A stretch of 64,000 nucleotides of DNA from JALYUS01 sp038231255. GTDB lineage: Bacteria > Chloroflexota > Chloroflexia > Thermomicrobiales > JALYUS01. The first letter of the stretch is position 1. Every line of letters begins with the position of its first letter. The notes under the pieces were generated by a model. The model saw only the letters and a list, made by a program, of their open reading frames with translations. It did not search any database and had not been told where the DNA came from. Both the position numbers and the translations under genes were made by a program. The stretch spans positions 11,560-75,559 of the forward strand of contig JBBRLR010000010.1 of the NCBI GenBank assembly GCA_038231255.1, written 5' to 3'. This document shows, in pieces, positions 1 to 9,846 of this stretch.

Positions 1-896
1 GCGATAAAGACGATGTTCACCACCGCGAGCGTCGCGCGCCAACTGAGGATCGCGCCAATGATGACCACGAGCAGCAGTGTGGCGAACCCGATCACTTGTC
101 TGCGCTCGAAGGTGAGGTGCGCGCTGTTTTCCGCCTGGTCGCGTTGCAGCGCCATCGTGCTCTGGACGATATTCTCCGCGCGGTAGATTTGTCGCAGCGC
201 CCAGTCAATATCCCGGTCGGTCGTCAGGGCGACATGCACGGCGCGCCCCGTTTCCTGGGCAATCACGTTGCGCGTCGCATCATCGAACAGGTCAACCATC
301 GCGAGCGTGATCGTCGTTTCCGTCAATCCGACCGGGATCACTCGGCGCTCGCGCAGGAACTGCTGCGGCAGGAGCGATGCGATGGCATCGGGAAACTGCT
401 GCGTCCGCAGATTGACGACTGGCTTGGCGAGATAGCGCGAGATCAGCAGCGCGAGGTTCCACGGGTTGATGTACGCCATCTGGATCACGGCCAGGCCGAG
501 CGATGTGCCCGTCTGCGCCGCATAGAACGCCGCCTCCGCCACCTGCTCCGCTGAAAGGGTGTCGCTCGCGACGAGGATTTCCGCCAGCGAGGTTGGAGCG
601 GACGCCACCGCCTCGTCCGCGCCGAAGAACTCGTCCATCATCGCATCGAGTTCGCCCGCCGAGACAGTGAGGACGCGCAGCGGTTTTGTTACGAGCGCTT
701 CGAGGAACTCGCGCGACACCTCGGGGGCGTATGCATCGGAGACCGCGATGAAATAGTCGCCGAACTCGCCGAGCGGCAGGACGCGAAATGCCCGCGCGAG
801 CGGGGCGGAGATGGGACCAAGCCCGTCGGCGTCTACCGGGACAGACGCGCGCTCTGGGAGATTTGTTTGCGTTGATACCATCGTGCCCTCGCTCAT
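1..896 (-). CDS. Membrane glycosyltransferase-type protein with MshEN domains (C-terminus outside window)
   Basis: The first 298 residues are visible and the gene runs off the left edge. Residues 30-92 look like the second half of an MshEN (GspE N-terminal) domain. Residues 102-238 form a complete one, with the SLAEILVAS start and the helix-strand pattern typical of nucleotide-binding T2SS ATPase N-termini. A strongly hydrophobic stretch starts at about residue 268. In Chloroflexota and relatives this order (MshEN, then membrane segment) usually precedes a family-2 glycosyltransferase domain, which is inferred because it lies outside the window. The ATG at 896 overlaps the stop of the upstream membrane glycosyltransferase by four bases (ATGA), so the two are translationally coupled. 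An alternative is a secretion-ATPase-like sensor without transferase activity. Confidence 0.7.
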   Translation of the reverse strand, partial: MSEGTMVSTQTNLPERASVPVDADGLGPISAPLARAFRVLPLGEFGDYFIAVSDAYAPEVSREFLEALVTKPLRVLTVSAGELDAMMDEFFGADEAVASAPTSLAEILVASDTLSAEQVAEAAFYAAQTGTSLGLAVIQMAYINPWNLALLISRYLAKPVVNLRTQQFPDAIASLLPQQFLRERRVIPVGLTETTITLAMVDLFDDATRNVIAQETGRAVHVALTTDRDIDWALRQIYRAENIVQSTMALQRDQAENSAHLTFERRQVIGFATLLLVVIIGAILSWRATLAVVNIVFI

Positions 897-2410
897 GCAT
901 TGCCGTCCTTCACGCGATGAAAAACGACAATTTCGCCATCGTCATAGATGCGTGCGAAGCCGGCGATTGCCCCATCGCGCACCACCGCGCGGTTCACGCG
1001 GTCGTTGCGGTATTCCCGCGAGGTCGGGCTGAGAGTGATGACCGTCGTGATGGAGGACGGTACCGCCGCCAGCGCCGCCGTCCATCCCACCGGGTCGGAT
1101 GAGTCTATGTACTCGTGGAGTGCGTGCCCGCCCTCGGTGTAGATGATTTTGCTCTGCGGCTGGAGTGTGTCATCCATGAGCGTGAGGCCGTCGTGCGGCT
1201 GACTCTTGAACCAGCGCGCCGCCGTATGGCTCGCCTGGGCATTCAGCGCGCGGTCCTGCAATCGCCCTTCCGCCACGATCACCGGGCCGAGCGGCTCGAA
1301 CAACTGGGCGACGCCGGAAATGAGGACGAGCGCAACGATGATCGCCCCGCCGATACGCGCGTGGCGACCGAAGAAGCCAACGAACGCCGCAGCCATCAGC
1401 GCGATCAGCGGCGCGAGCGTCGCACCGTAACGGATGTTGAAGATGCCTCCCGGTTGCGCCGCGCGGGTAACAATCACGCTCTGGCTCGTCGTCAGCGCGA
1501 ACACATAGAAGAGCAATGGCCCGAGCAGCATCGGATAGATCAGGGCAATCGGACGGCGGCGCATCCGCACTGCGGCAACGATGCCGCCAACCGCGATCAG
1601 CAGCGGCACGACGCCCGTAACCTCGAAAACTGCCGTCGCATACGTCAGCAGCGCATGCACGGGGTTCCCCCGCTCCGGTGGATGCCCGTTGATGGTAGGG
1701 ATCACGCCGTTCGCCGCCAGATCGGCGACAATACGCGCTGAGGAGTACTCGCCCCGAAAAAACGCCAGTGGATCACCGAAGATCACCCAGTTGTAGATCA
1801 ACCAGAGCGCGAGGGCGGAACAGGGAAGCAATGCATAGCAGATGGCGACGGCCTGCACAGCGAGCCGGTCGCGCAGCCACCAGCCCGTCGCGATGAGAAT
1901 TCCCAAACCTACGAGCACGCTGGTCATCCAGTTGTCGTAGCGGGACAGCATCCCGCAGGCCGCGAAAAAGGCGGCGGCGAAGAGCGCGTCGGGTTGCACC
2001 TCGCCACGCGGCAGCCCTTCGAGCACCCGCGCCGCCGCCGCGATGCAGAGGCAGGTGAATGTGAGCGCGGCCACTTCCAGGAGCGGTGTGACGTACAAGT
2101 AGACGACGTTCGGGGCGGCGAGGAAGACGAGCGCGGCGACCCACCCCATCGTCGCCCCGCCGAGTAGGACGCCCGTCCGATAGAGCGCCCCGACGGAAAG
2201 TTGCAGGAACACGCCGCCGAGCAGCGCGCCTGCCAGCCCGGAATGCCAGAGCGGGTCTATCCAGACAAGCGGAGTGAGCAGAAGCGACGGGAGCGGGAGC
2301 CAGACCGTGCCGAGTTGGCCAACACCCGGATTGAGGCTGTCTATCACACGGCGGGCGATCAACTCGTGCGAGAGGGCGTCCCCATAGGCGCGCAGCAGGC
2401 TGGCGTGCAT
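893..2410 (-). CDS. Multi-pass membrane glycosyltransferase, GT39/PMT-like
   Basis: A 505-residue protein with about ten hydrophobic segments and a periplasmic C-terminal part, as in dolichol-phosphate-mannose-type transferases that glycosylate cell-envelope polymers. The N-terminus contains a YGDALSHELIARRVIDS segment followed by LGTVWLPLPSLL, which I recognise from a bacterial membrane glycosyltransferase family in which a transmembrane helix normally precedes it. That helix is encoded just upstream in the same frame but is separated by a TGA codon (2414-2416), so the annotated start at ATG 2410 gives a protein lacking TM1. The stop overlaps the start of the MshEN glycosyltransferase gene, implying an envelope polysaccharide operon. 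The donor and acceptor cannot be deduced. Confidence 0.65.
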   Translation of the reverse strand: MHASLLRAYGDALSHELIARRVIDSLNPGVGQLGTVWLPLPSLLLTPLVWIDPLWHSGLAGALLGGVFLQLSVGALYRTGVLLGGATMGWVAALVFLAAPNVVYLYVTPLLEVAALTFTCLCIAAAARVLEGLPRGEVQPDALFAAAFFAACGMLSRYDNWMTSVLVGLGILIATGWWLRDRLAVQAVAICYALLPCSALALWLIYNWVIFGDPLAFFRGEYSSARIVADLAANGVIPTINGHPPERGNPVHALLTYATAVFEVTGVVPLLIAVGGIVAAVRMRRRPIALIYPMLLGPLLFYVFALTTSQSVIVTRAAQPGGIFNIRYGATLAPLIALMAAAFVGFFGRHARIGGAIIVALVLISGVAQLFEPLGPVIVAEGRLQDRALNAQASHTAARWFKSQPHDGLTLMDDTLQPQSKIIYTEGGHALHEYIDSSDPVGWTAALAAVPSSITTVITLSPTSREYRNDRVNRAVVRDGAIAGFARIYDDGEIVVFHRVKDGNA

Positions 2411-2632
2411 CGCTCAGCTGACCGCAACGATCCAGACCGCCAGTGTCAGGAGGCGCAAGGGGCGTGGCACCACCGAGGTGAGGACGGCCGCGGGCGGCCG
2501 CCCCGCGCGGTGCGCATCGGTCGCACTTTGTTCCGGGTGCATCGGCACGCGCCATGTGCGCGGCGGCATTGCAGTAATCGCATCTTCCGCCAACGCCGAA
2601 TGAGCCATCGTTCTCGCCATCGTATCCCCCAC
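2411..2632 (-). pseudogene. In-frame N-terminal extension of the glycosyltransferase, cut off by TGA
   Basis: From ATG 2632 a 72-codon reading frame ends in LRLLTLAVWIVAVS, a typical first membrane helix. It meets a TGA at 2414-2416, then one Ala codon, then the ATG used for the downstream frame. The frame is identical (2632 minus 2410 is a multiple of three), so a single codon separates the two parts of what looks like one ancestral gene. Possible explanations are a nonsense mutation, a base error, or re-initiation at the ATG four bases after the stop. I see no SECIS-like hairpin and no reason to propose recoding. Confidence 0.5.
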
Positions 2633-2873
2633 TGCGCCACCGGACGGAGATGAGTGTACAAAATAGCCCTATGCGGTAACTGTATACATCAGTCCATCAT
2701 TTACAACGTATCCTGTGGTGATTTGTGACGAATTGTTCAGGTCAGTCGCGTTTTCGTCTATCGTACGGAGATGCATGTGCGCCATGCGTCGCCGATGAAC
2801 GGGGGCGCCAACGAACCGGCATCGGGCAAGAAATGAGCGTGAACGCGTAGGAATAGCGGTATACTGACGCACG
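2633..2873. other. Divergent intergenic region between glycosyltransferase and AlkZ-like gene
   Basis: No gene is visible in these 241 bases. The right end holds a TATACT hexamer at 2860-2865, nine bases before the ATG at 2874, so the rightward transcript would be practically leaderless. No clear Shine-Dalgarno precedes that ATG. The left part must contain the leftward promoter, but no convincing -35/-10 pair stands out. Confidence 0.4.
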
Positions 2874-3959
2874 ATGACACACTTGGATATCGCACACGTG
2901 CGGCTACACAACCACCATATTGCAGGGACGAAACTCGCCGCGCCCGATGCGGTCGTGCGGTGGATGGGCGCTGTTCAGTCCCAGGATTACGCGGGCGCGA
3001 AATGGGCGGTCGGCCAGCGCATGCACGACACGACCGACGCCGCCCTAGACCGGGCATTCGCCGACGGGGCGATCCTTCGCATCCATATGATGCGGCCCAC
3101 CTGGCATTTCGTCGTTCCCGCCGATATTCGCTGGCTGCTGGCGCTCACGGCCCCGCGCGTCAATGCCACCAATGCCTATCACTACCGGAAACACGGCCTC
3201 GACGATGCCACATTTACCCGCAGCAACGCCGCGCTGACGAACGCCCTGCGGGGCGGGGCGCAGCGGACCCGCACCGAACTCGCGTCCGTGCTGCAACAGG
3301 CCGACATCGCGACAAACGACCTACGGCTCGGCCTCATCATGATGCGCGCCGAACTGGACGGCGTTGTGTGCAGCGGCGCGCGGCGCGGCAAACAATTCAC
3401 CTACGCCCTGCTCGATGAGCGCGCGCCGCACGCCAAAACGTTGGCACGCGACGAAGCCCTGGCGGAACTCACCCGGCGTTACATGACGAGCCACGGCCCG
3501 GCGACCGTGCAGGATTTCGTCTGGTGGTCGGGACTGACGATGACCGACGCGAAAGCCGGGCTCGAAATGGTAAAATCCCAACTGCTGCATGAGGTTGTGG
3601 ACGACCGGACGTATTGGTTCACCGCGTCCGCGCCAATCGAGAGAAATCCATCACCGACCGCCTTCCTGCTGCCGTATTTCGATGAGTACACCGTCGGCTA
3701 TACCGACCGGAGCGCCATTCTCGATGCGCCGCCCGCCGAAAATGTTGATTCACGGAACAGTCTCCTCCTCAATCCCGTGATGATTATTAACGGTCGGGTG
3801 ATCGGCACCTGGAAGCGCAGGCTCAAGAAGGACGCGGCAATCATCGAAGCAATCCCCTTCGCGCCGCTCGGCGCCGCAGCAGTGCTGGCCCTCGAAGTCG
3901 CGGCAGCGCGCTACGGCCAGTTTATCGGTGTGCCTGTCACGCTGCGGCTTGGCCGATAG
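2874..3959 (+). CDS. Winged-helix DNA-binding protein, HTH_42 family (AlkZ/YcaQ-like)
   Basis: A 361-residue protein of the HTH_42 family, whose characterised members AlkZ and AlkX/YcaQ are DNA glycosylases that unhook bulky adducts or interstrand crosslinks. The motif WMGAVQSQDYAGAKWAVGQR at residues 30-49 carries the paired glutamines Q35 and Q37. This is the position of the AlkZ QxQ catalytic motif, although the middle residue is Ser rather than aliphatic. Later blocks (RIHMMRPTWHFV near 70-80; LLPYFDEYTVGY near 265; LLLNPVMIINGRVIGTWKR near 300) are family hallmarks. The start is supported by a -10 element nine bases upstream. Repair activity is inferred from the family; many members have only been annotated as DNA-binding. 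Confidence 0.7.
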   Translation: MTHLDIAHVRLHNHHIAGTKLAAPDAVVRWMGAVQSQDYAGAKWAVGQRMHDTTDAALDRAFADGAILRIHMMRPTWHFVVPADIRWLLALTAPRVNATNAYHYRKHGLDDATFTRSNAALTNALRGGAQRTRTELASVLQQADIATNDLRLGLIMMRAELDGVVCSGARRGKQFTYALLDERAPHAKTLARDEALAELTRRYMTSHGPATVQDFVWWSGLTMTDAKAGLEMVKSQLLHEVVDDRTYWFTASAPIERNPSPTAFLLPYFDEYTVGYTDRSAILDAPPAENVDSRNSLLLNPVMIINGRVIGTWKRRLKKDAAIIEAIPFAPLGAAAVLALEVAAARYGQFIGVPVTLRLGR

Positions 3960-4059
3960 CAACACCAGAAGAGATGTTATGCCGGTCGACACTGCCGCCT
4001 TTCTCCGGCTATAGTGACGCTCTCAGCGGCGAAGGGCGCATCCACGCCAAGGGGGAGAG

Positions 4060-5697
<1,638 letters not shown>

Positions 5698-5706
5698 CGA
5701 CCTGCC

Positions 5707-7932
5707 CTAATCCGTAGCCCGCGCGCCCTTAGAGATGATCGGCGTATCGCGGCGGACTTCGTAGATGTCGCGGATTTGCTCGAAGCGCTGGAGGATGCGG
5801 CTGAGGGCTTCGACGCCCGCCACCTCGACGGTCAGGCGCATCGTCACCGTGCGGTCGGGGTGAGTGTGGCTGTTGATCGAGAGCAGATTGATCTTCTCGT
5901 CCGCCGCCATGCTGGACACATCGCGCATCAGGCCGACACGATCCCACGCCTCCAGCCGCACGCCGACGGGATACGCCTGGCTCTGCGTCGTACCTCCCCA
6001 CGAGACGGGCACGAGCCGCTCCTGCTCCGGTTCCTTGACGACATTCGGGCAGTCGGTGCGGTGGACGGTGATGCCCTTGCCGCGCGTCACGTAGCCGATG
6101 ATCTTGTCGCCCGGCACGGGCTTGCAGCAGGGCGCGAGCCGCGTCAGCATATCGCCGACGCCCATCACCTCGATACCGGAGGACGAACTGGCGGGGCGGG
6201 GCGTGGCCTCGGTCGGCGGCAGGGCGATCACCTGCTCGACGGGATTGAGCGCCGAGACTTGCTGCGCGATCTGCTGCGTCGTCACCGCGCCGTAGCCGAT
6301 AGCGGCGAGGAAGTCGTCGAGGCGGTTGTAGCGCGTGAACTGCTTGGCGATCTCGTCCAGTTTCATCTCGACACCGAGCCGCTTCAGCTCCTTTTCCAGC
6401 ATGTCCCGGCCCTGGGCGATATTTTGGTCGCGCTGCTGGCGGCGGAACCATTGGCGGATCTTCTCGCGCGCCTGCGCCGTATGCACGTAGCCGGACGAGG
6501 TGAGCAGCCAGTCCCGGCTCGGCCCGACCTTCGCGCGCGAGGTCATGATCTTGATCATCTCGCCATTTTGCAGCTTATAGTCGAGCGGCACGAGCCGGTC
6601 GTTGACCATCGCGCCGACGCAGGTATGGCCGACATCCGAGTGGATGCGGTAGGCGAAATCCACCGGCGTCGAACCGGCAGGCAACTCGATGATGTCCCCG
6701 GCGGGCGTGAAGACGTAGAGCATCTCCTGGAAGACATCGCTCTTCAGCGTTTCGACAAATGCTTGCGCGTCCACCACCTCGTCGCGCCAGTCCATCAGTT
6801 GCCGCAGCCACGCGACGCGCGCCTCCAGCCCGGCGTCCCGCTTGCCGCCCTCTTTGTAGCGCCAGTGCGACGCGATGCCGTACTCGGCGGCAATATGCAT
6901 CTCCTTGGTGCGGATCTGCACCTCGACCGGGCGGGCGTCGAGGGCACGGACTGCGGTATGGAGGGACTGGTACATACTCTCCTTCGGGGAGGCGATGTAG
7001 TCGTCGAACTCGCCGGGGATCGGCCGCCACATTGTGTGGATGATGCCAAGGGCGGCGTAGCAATCCTTCAGTTCCGGCACGATCACGCGGATGGCGATCG
7101 CGTCGTAGATCTCTTCGAGCGTCCGGCGCTTCTGATCCATCTTCCGGGCGATGGACCAGAGGTGCTTGGCCCGGCCGTAGACCTCGGCCGGGATGCCCGC
7201 CGCGCCGAGCGCTTCTTTCAGCGTCTCGATCACCCGGTTGATATAGGCGGTGCGATTGCCGCCCTGCGCTTCGAGCGAGGCGTCAATCGTGCGGTAGCGG
7301 TCCGGTTCGAGCGTCCGGAAGGCGAGGTCTTCCAACTCGCTCTTGATCTGCCAGATACCGAGCCGGTTCGCCAGCGGCGCGTAGATTTCCAGCGTCTCCT
7401 GGGCATTCGCCATCTGCGAGCGTTCGGACATCGCGGCGATTGTGCGCATGTTGTGCAGGCGATCCGCCAGTTTGATCAGCACCACCCGCACATCATCCGC
7501 CATCGCGAGGAACATCTTGCGCAGGCTTTCCGCCTTCGAGGAATCTTCCTTGCCCGCCGTCCATTCGATCCGCTCGAGTTTCGTGACACCGTCCACCAGC
7601 CGAACGACCTTCTCGCCGAACTGATTGCGGATGTTGTCGAGCGTGATCGTCGTGTCTTCGGGCACGTCATGGAGCAGGGCGGCGGCAATCGTCTCGGCGT
7701 CCATCTGCATATCGGCGAGGATCGTCGCGACCGCCACGGGATGCGTGATGTACGCCTCGCCCGACTTGCGCTCCACCCCGGCGTGTGCATCCGCCGCCAT
7801 CGGGTAGGCGCGCGCGACAAGCGAAAGATCGGAGACGCCCATGCCCGCGCCCTGCAACTGCGCTTCGAGCGGCAGGAAGTACGTCATATCGGTGGGTGGA
7901 TGTACCGAAGAAACGGCGGGAGCGGTAGCCAT
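5707..7932 (-). CDS. Long RelA/SpoT homolog, (p)ppGpp synthetase/hydrolase
   Basis: 741 residues in the order HD hydrolase, synthetase, TGS, helical and zinc-finger-like region, ACT. The hydrolase appears intact: ITHPVAVA, LLHDVPEDT and KLADRLHNMRT are all present. The synthetase carries GEFDDYIASPKESMYQSLHT and VEVQIRTKEMHIAAEYGIASHW. The TGS domain starts at VFTPAGDIIELPAGSTPVDFAY, and the conserved double cysteine sits in LAPCCKPVPGD. The enzyme makes and degrades the stringent-response alarmone on the ribosome. An oddity is that the substrate-pocket motif reads EFDD, the acidic form usual in synthetase-only RelA, although the HD site looks complete. ATG 7932 was chosen; an in-frame ATG at 7887 is an alternative. 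Confidence 0.93.
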   Translation of the reverse strand: MATAPAVSSVHPPTDMTYFLPLEAQLQGAGMGVSDLSLVARAYPMAADAHAGVERKSGEAYITHPVAVATILADMQMDAETIAAALLHDVPEDTTITLDNIRNQFGEKVVRLVDGVTKLERIEWTAGKEDSSKAESLRKMFLAMADDVRVVLIKLADRLHNMRTIAAMSERSQMANAQETLEIYAPLANRLGIWQIKSELEDLAFRTLEPDRYRTIDASLEAQGGNRTAYINRVIETLKEALGAAGIPAEVYGRAKHLWSIARKMDQKRRTLEEIYDAIAIRVIVPELKDCYAALGIIHTMWRPIPGEFDDYIASPKESMYQSLHTAVRALDARPVEVQIRTKEMHIAAEYGIASHWRYKEGGKRDAGLEARVAWLRQLMDWRDEVVDAQAFVETLKSDVFQEMLYVFTPAGDIIELPAGSTPVDFAYRIHSDVGHTCVGAMVNDRLVPLDYKLQNGEMIKIMTSRAKVGPSRDWLLTSSGYVHTAQAREKIRQWFRRQQRDQNIAQGRDMLEKELKRLGVEMKLDEIAKQFTRYNRLDDFLAAIGYGAVTTQQIAQQVSALNPVEQVIALPPTEATPRPASSSSGIEVMGVGDMLTRLAPCCKPVPGDKIIGYVTRGKGITVHRTDCPNVVKEPEQERLVPVSWGGTTQSQAYPVGVRLEAWDRVGLMRDVSSMAADEKINLLSINSHTHPDRTVTMRLTVEVAGVEALSRILQRFEQIRDIYEVRRDTPIISKGARATD

Positions 7933-8081
7933 TCGTGCGTGTCACCTTTTCCTGTTGTGTGCAGTGTATTGCCGAGGTCAGGCGGGGCCGTTCCGCCCTC
8001 CTGAAAAGTATAACACACGGCGAATACGCCTTGTTCCTGGTTCTTACTATGCTACCGTAGCGGTTCCAAGGCAAAACCCTC

Positions 8082-8097
8082 GGGATCATATGATCCC
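8082..8097. promoter_or_regulatory. Perfect 16-bp palindrome GGGATCATATGATCCC
   Basis: A perfect inverted repeat with no spacer in the region between the RelA/SpoT gene and the toxin-antitoxin operon. It could be an operator for a dimeric regulator. No promoter could be aligned to it with confidence, so the role is open. Confidence 0.4.
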
Positions 8098-8203
8098 CTG
8101 CACTAAACAACTGTTGACCGATTACAGATCTCTGTGAGGCGCTGCCTAACGCAATCACTGAGTGGACAATCATGCGGCAACGCTGTATGCTCAATCGGAA
8201 GAC

Positions 8204-8219
8204 GTACAGATATTTGTAC
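8204..8219. promoter_or_regulatory. Inverted repeat GTACA-N6-TGTAC, possible antitoxin operator
   Basis: Five-base perfect arms around a six-base centre, 28 bases before the antitoxin ATG and just upstream of its AGGAG ribosome site. Phd/YefM antitoxins usually repress their own promoter by binding short palindromes in this position, so this is the best candidate operator. The assignment is by position only. Confidence 0.45.
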
Positions 8220-8246
8220 AGAACATTGCAATAAAGGAGCACGATC

Positions 8247-8519
8247 ATGGTTGCGACGCTCTCGATGGCCGAAGCGCGCGAGCAATTCACCCGGTTGCCG
8301 GAGCAATTCGAGCAAGAACCGGAACTGACCGTACAAGTGACGCGACACGGGCGGCCGGTGATGGCGGTGCTTTCGTGGGAACTCTATGAGTCAATCACAG
8401 AGACACTGGAAATTCTCGGCGATCCGGAACTGATGGCAGCGTTGCGTCAGAGTGCTCAGGAGATCGCGCGCGGCGAAACCATTCCTTGGGAAACCGTCAA
8501 GGTCGAGCTCGGCGTGTGA
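8247..8519 (+). CDS. Phd/YefM-family antitoxin
   Basis: A 90-residue protein with the Phd/YefM N-terminal fold (MAEAREQF, then VTRHGRPVMAVLSWELYESI), the DNA-binding and dimerisation part, followed by a helical acidic tail that neutralises the partner. Its stop codon overlaps the GTG start of the RelE-type gene by four bases, the usual operon layout of antitoxin first. It is preceded by AGGAG and by a candidate operator. It is expected to bind and inhibit the adjacent toxin and to repress the operon. Confidence 0.8.
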   Translation: MVATLSMAEAREQFTRLPEQFEQEPELTVQVTRHGRPVMAVLSWELYESITETLEILGDPELMAALRQSAQEIARGETIPWETVKVELGV

Positions 8520-8866
8520 ATCTCACATGGCAGATTATCCTTACCCCGATGGCGCGGGCACAGATTCGTGCGATCACCGACGTGCGGGTACGGAAAGCGG
8601 TTATCGCGCGCATTGATGATCTCACGCACGAACCGGAGCAGCGCGGGAAGCCGCTCTTCGAGGAACTCGCCGGTCATTACTCCGTTCGTGCGGACGGGCA
8701 ACGCTATCGCATCATTTATCAACTCGACAATCAAACAGTGATTGTCCATGTCGTCGCTATCGGTAGACGCAAGCAAGGTAATAAGAACGACATCTATACG
8801 TTAGCGCGGCGGCTATTCCGTCAAGGGTTACTCGCCCCTGACCTACCCACGGATGAAGAAGGCTGA
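8516..8866 (+). CDS. RelE/ParE-family toxin
   Basis: 116 residues from a GTG at 8516 (GTGA overlap with the antitoxin stop). The core NLTWQIILTPMARAQIRAI, EELAGHYSVRADGQRYRIIYQLDNQTVIVHVVAIGRRKQ is a standard RelE/ParE fold in which the toxin starts WxI..TPxA and ends with a VIVHVVAIGRR strand. RelE-type toxins cleave mRNA on the ribosome while ParE-type poison gyrase; the sequence alone does not decide, although the Phd/YefM partner favours RelE. A longer frame exists upstream of the GTG, but it would overlap the antitoxin gene. Confidence 0.8.
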   Translation: MNLTWQIILTPMARAQIRAITDVRVRKAVIARIDDLTHEPEQRGKPLFEELAGHYSVRADGQRYRIIYQLDNQTVIVHVVAIGRRKQGNKNDIYTLARRLFRQGLLAPDLPTDEEG

Positions 8867-8894
8867 CTGCGCACGAGCGAAAGGGAACGAGCCG

Positions 8895-9365
8895 ATGGCA
8901 AATCACTGGATACTTGTCGGATCACCGGGCAATTTCGAGAAGAGCCGCGATCTCGGCTGGACGGTGCAGGGCATCAAATCCCGCCACCGCAAGAAGGCCG
9001 AGCAGATGCACGCGGGCGATACCTTTATCTATTACCTGACGGGCGTGCAGGCATTCGGCGGCATCGTGGAAGTGATGTCCGACTACTGGGAGGATCACCA
9101 CACGCCGATCTGGAAGAGCAAGGACCCGAAAAAGGCGACCGAGGATTACCCCTTCCGCATCTCGATCGCGCCCGTGCTAATCCTCGATCAAGCAGACTGG
9201 CTGCCCGCGATTACGGTCGTCCCGGCGATGGACTATCCGAAGCGATGGCCCATAGAACACTGGCACCTCGCCTTTCAGGGGAATGTTCACAAGATTTCCG
9301 ACGCCGACCACGCGATCATCGCGGACGCACTCGCGGCGCGCGTGCCCTCCGGTATCGGGCGCTAG
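8895..9365 (+). CDS. EVE-domain protein
   Basis: 156 residues beginning ANHWILVGSPGNFEKSRDLGWTVQGIKSR, with a single EVE domain (PUA-like fold). The pattern continues through AGDTFIYYLTGVQAFGGIVEVMSDYW, an aromatic-cage surface that in characterised members binds modified bases in DNA or RNA. EVE proteins often sit with restriction or toxin modules, and here the neighbours are a toxin-antitoxin pair and, 1.7 kb on, a truncated restriction-type gene. I chose ATG 8895 because the domain starts there; an in-frame ATG at 8853 overlaps the toxin gene. Confidence 0.8.
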   Translation: MANHWILVGSPGNFEKSRDLGWTVQGIKSRHRKKAEQMHAGDTFIYYLTGVQAFGGIVEVMSDYWEDHHTPIWKSKDPKKATEDYPFRISIAPVLILDQADWLPAITVVPAMDYPKRWPIEHWHLAFQGNVHKISDADHAIIADALAARVPSGIGR

Positions 9366-9422
9366 TCGCGAACGAGAGGGATAACGGGGAACGCATCGAA
9401 CGCGACTGCCCCGTCTTGATAT

Positions 9423-9791
9423 ATGACAGCTGACACCGAGTATCTTATCCACCTGTGTTTCGGATCGAACTGCACGCTGGCCGGGTCGCGGCGGCTTCTC
9501 CATGTGCTGGAGGAGGAAGTCGCCGCGCTCGGTATCGGCGACCGCGTGACGATTGTCCCGACGACATGCCGTAACCGGTGCGACTGGGCGCCCTCGATGA
9601 ATGTGATGCCCGGCAACGTCTACTACAACGACCTCGATGCCGACGCGATGCGCCGCATCGTTCGCGAGCATCTCGTAACGGGCACAGTCGTTGCGGACTA
9701 CCTCTTTCGCCCGCCGCCCCCGCCCGTCCCGACGCACGGACGCCGCGTCTTCACCTTCGATCCGAACGCCTTTCGCCCGAAGGATGAGTAA
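9423..9791 (+). CDS. Thioredoxin-like [2Fe-2S] ferredoxin
   Basis: 122 residues with four cysteines, C12, C17, C49 and C53 (CFGSNC and TTCRNRC), spaced as in the thioredoxin-fold [2Fe-2S] ferredoxins. The segment CDWAPSMNVMPGNVYYNDLDADAMRRIVREHL is typical of this family. It should be a cytoplasmic one-electron carrier; no partner enzyme lies next to it. The ATG follows a short AT stretch without a clear Shine-Dalgarno, so translation may be leaderless. The C-terminal Pro-rich tail is extra. Confidence 0.75.
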   Translation: MTADTEYLIHLCFGSNCTLAGSRRLLHVLEEEVAALGIGDRVTIVPTTCRNRCDWAPSMNVMPGNVYYNDLDADAMRRIVREHLVTGTVVADYLFRPPPPPVPTHGRRVFTFDPNAFRPKDE

Positions 9792-9846
9792 GGACGTTCG
9801 AGGTTCGTAGAACCGGAATCTCCGAACCCCGACCCCCGAACTTCCC
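9792..9846. repeat. Heptad-type intergenic hairpin
   Basis: Between the converging ferredoxin and TlpA-like genes, GTTCGAG GTTCGTA on one side faces CCGAACC CCGACCC CCGAACT on the other. These 7-nt words in inverted arms match the heptad hairpins found at 16356, 20875 and 26580. It probably acts as a bidirectional transcription end; no T-run is evident. Confidence 0.55.

Larger units (their letters stand above)
7933..8246. other. Divergent intergenic region before the toxin-antitoxin pair
   Basis: This stretch has no gene. It contains two palindromes listed separately: a 16-bp perfect one at 8082-8097 and a GTACA/TGTAC pair at 8204-8219. A strong AGGAG ribosome site lies just ahead of the antitoxin ATG at 8247. 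The base composition is visibly more AT-rich than in the flanking genes. Confidence 0.5.

Noticed and set aside
2414..2416. TGA as a selenocysteine or Trp recoding site
   Set aside because: No SECIS-like hairpin directly downstream, no family precedent at that position, and other genes in the window use TGA as stop.
5776..8004. Very long plus-strand open frame antisense to the RelA/SpoT gene
   Set aside because: A GC-driven shadow; the minus-strand protein has all catalytic motifs.
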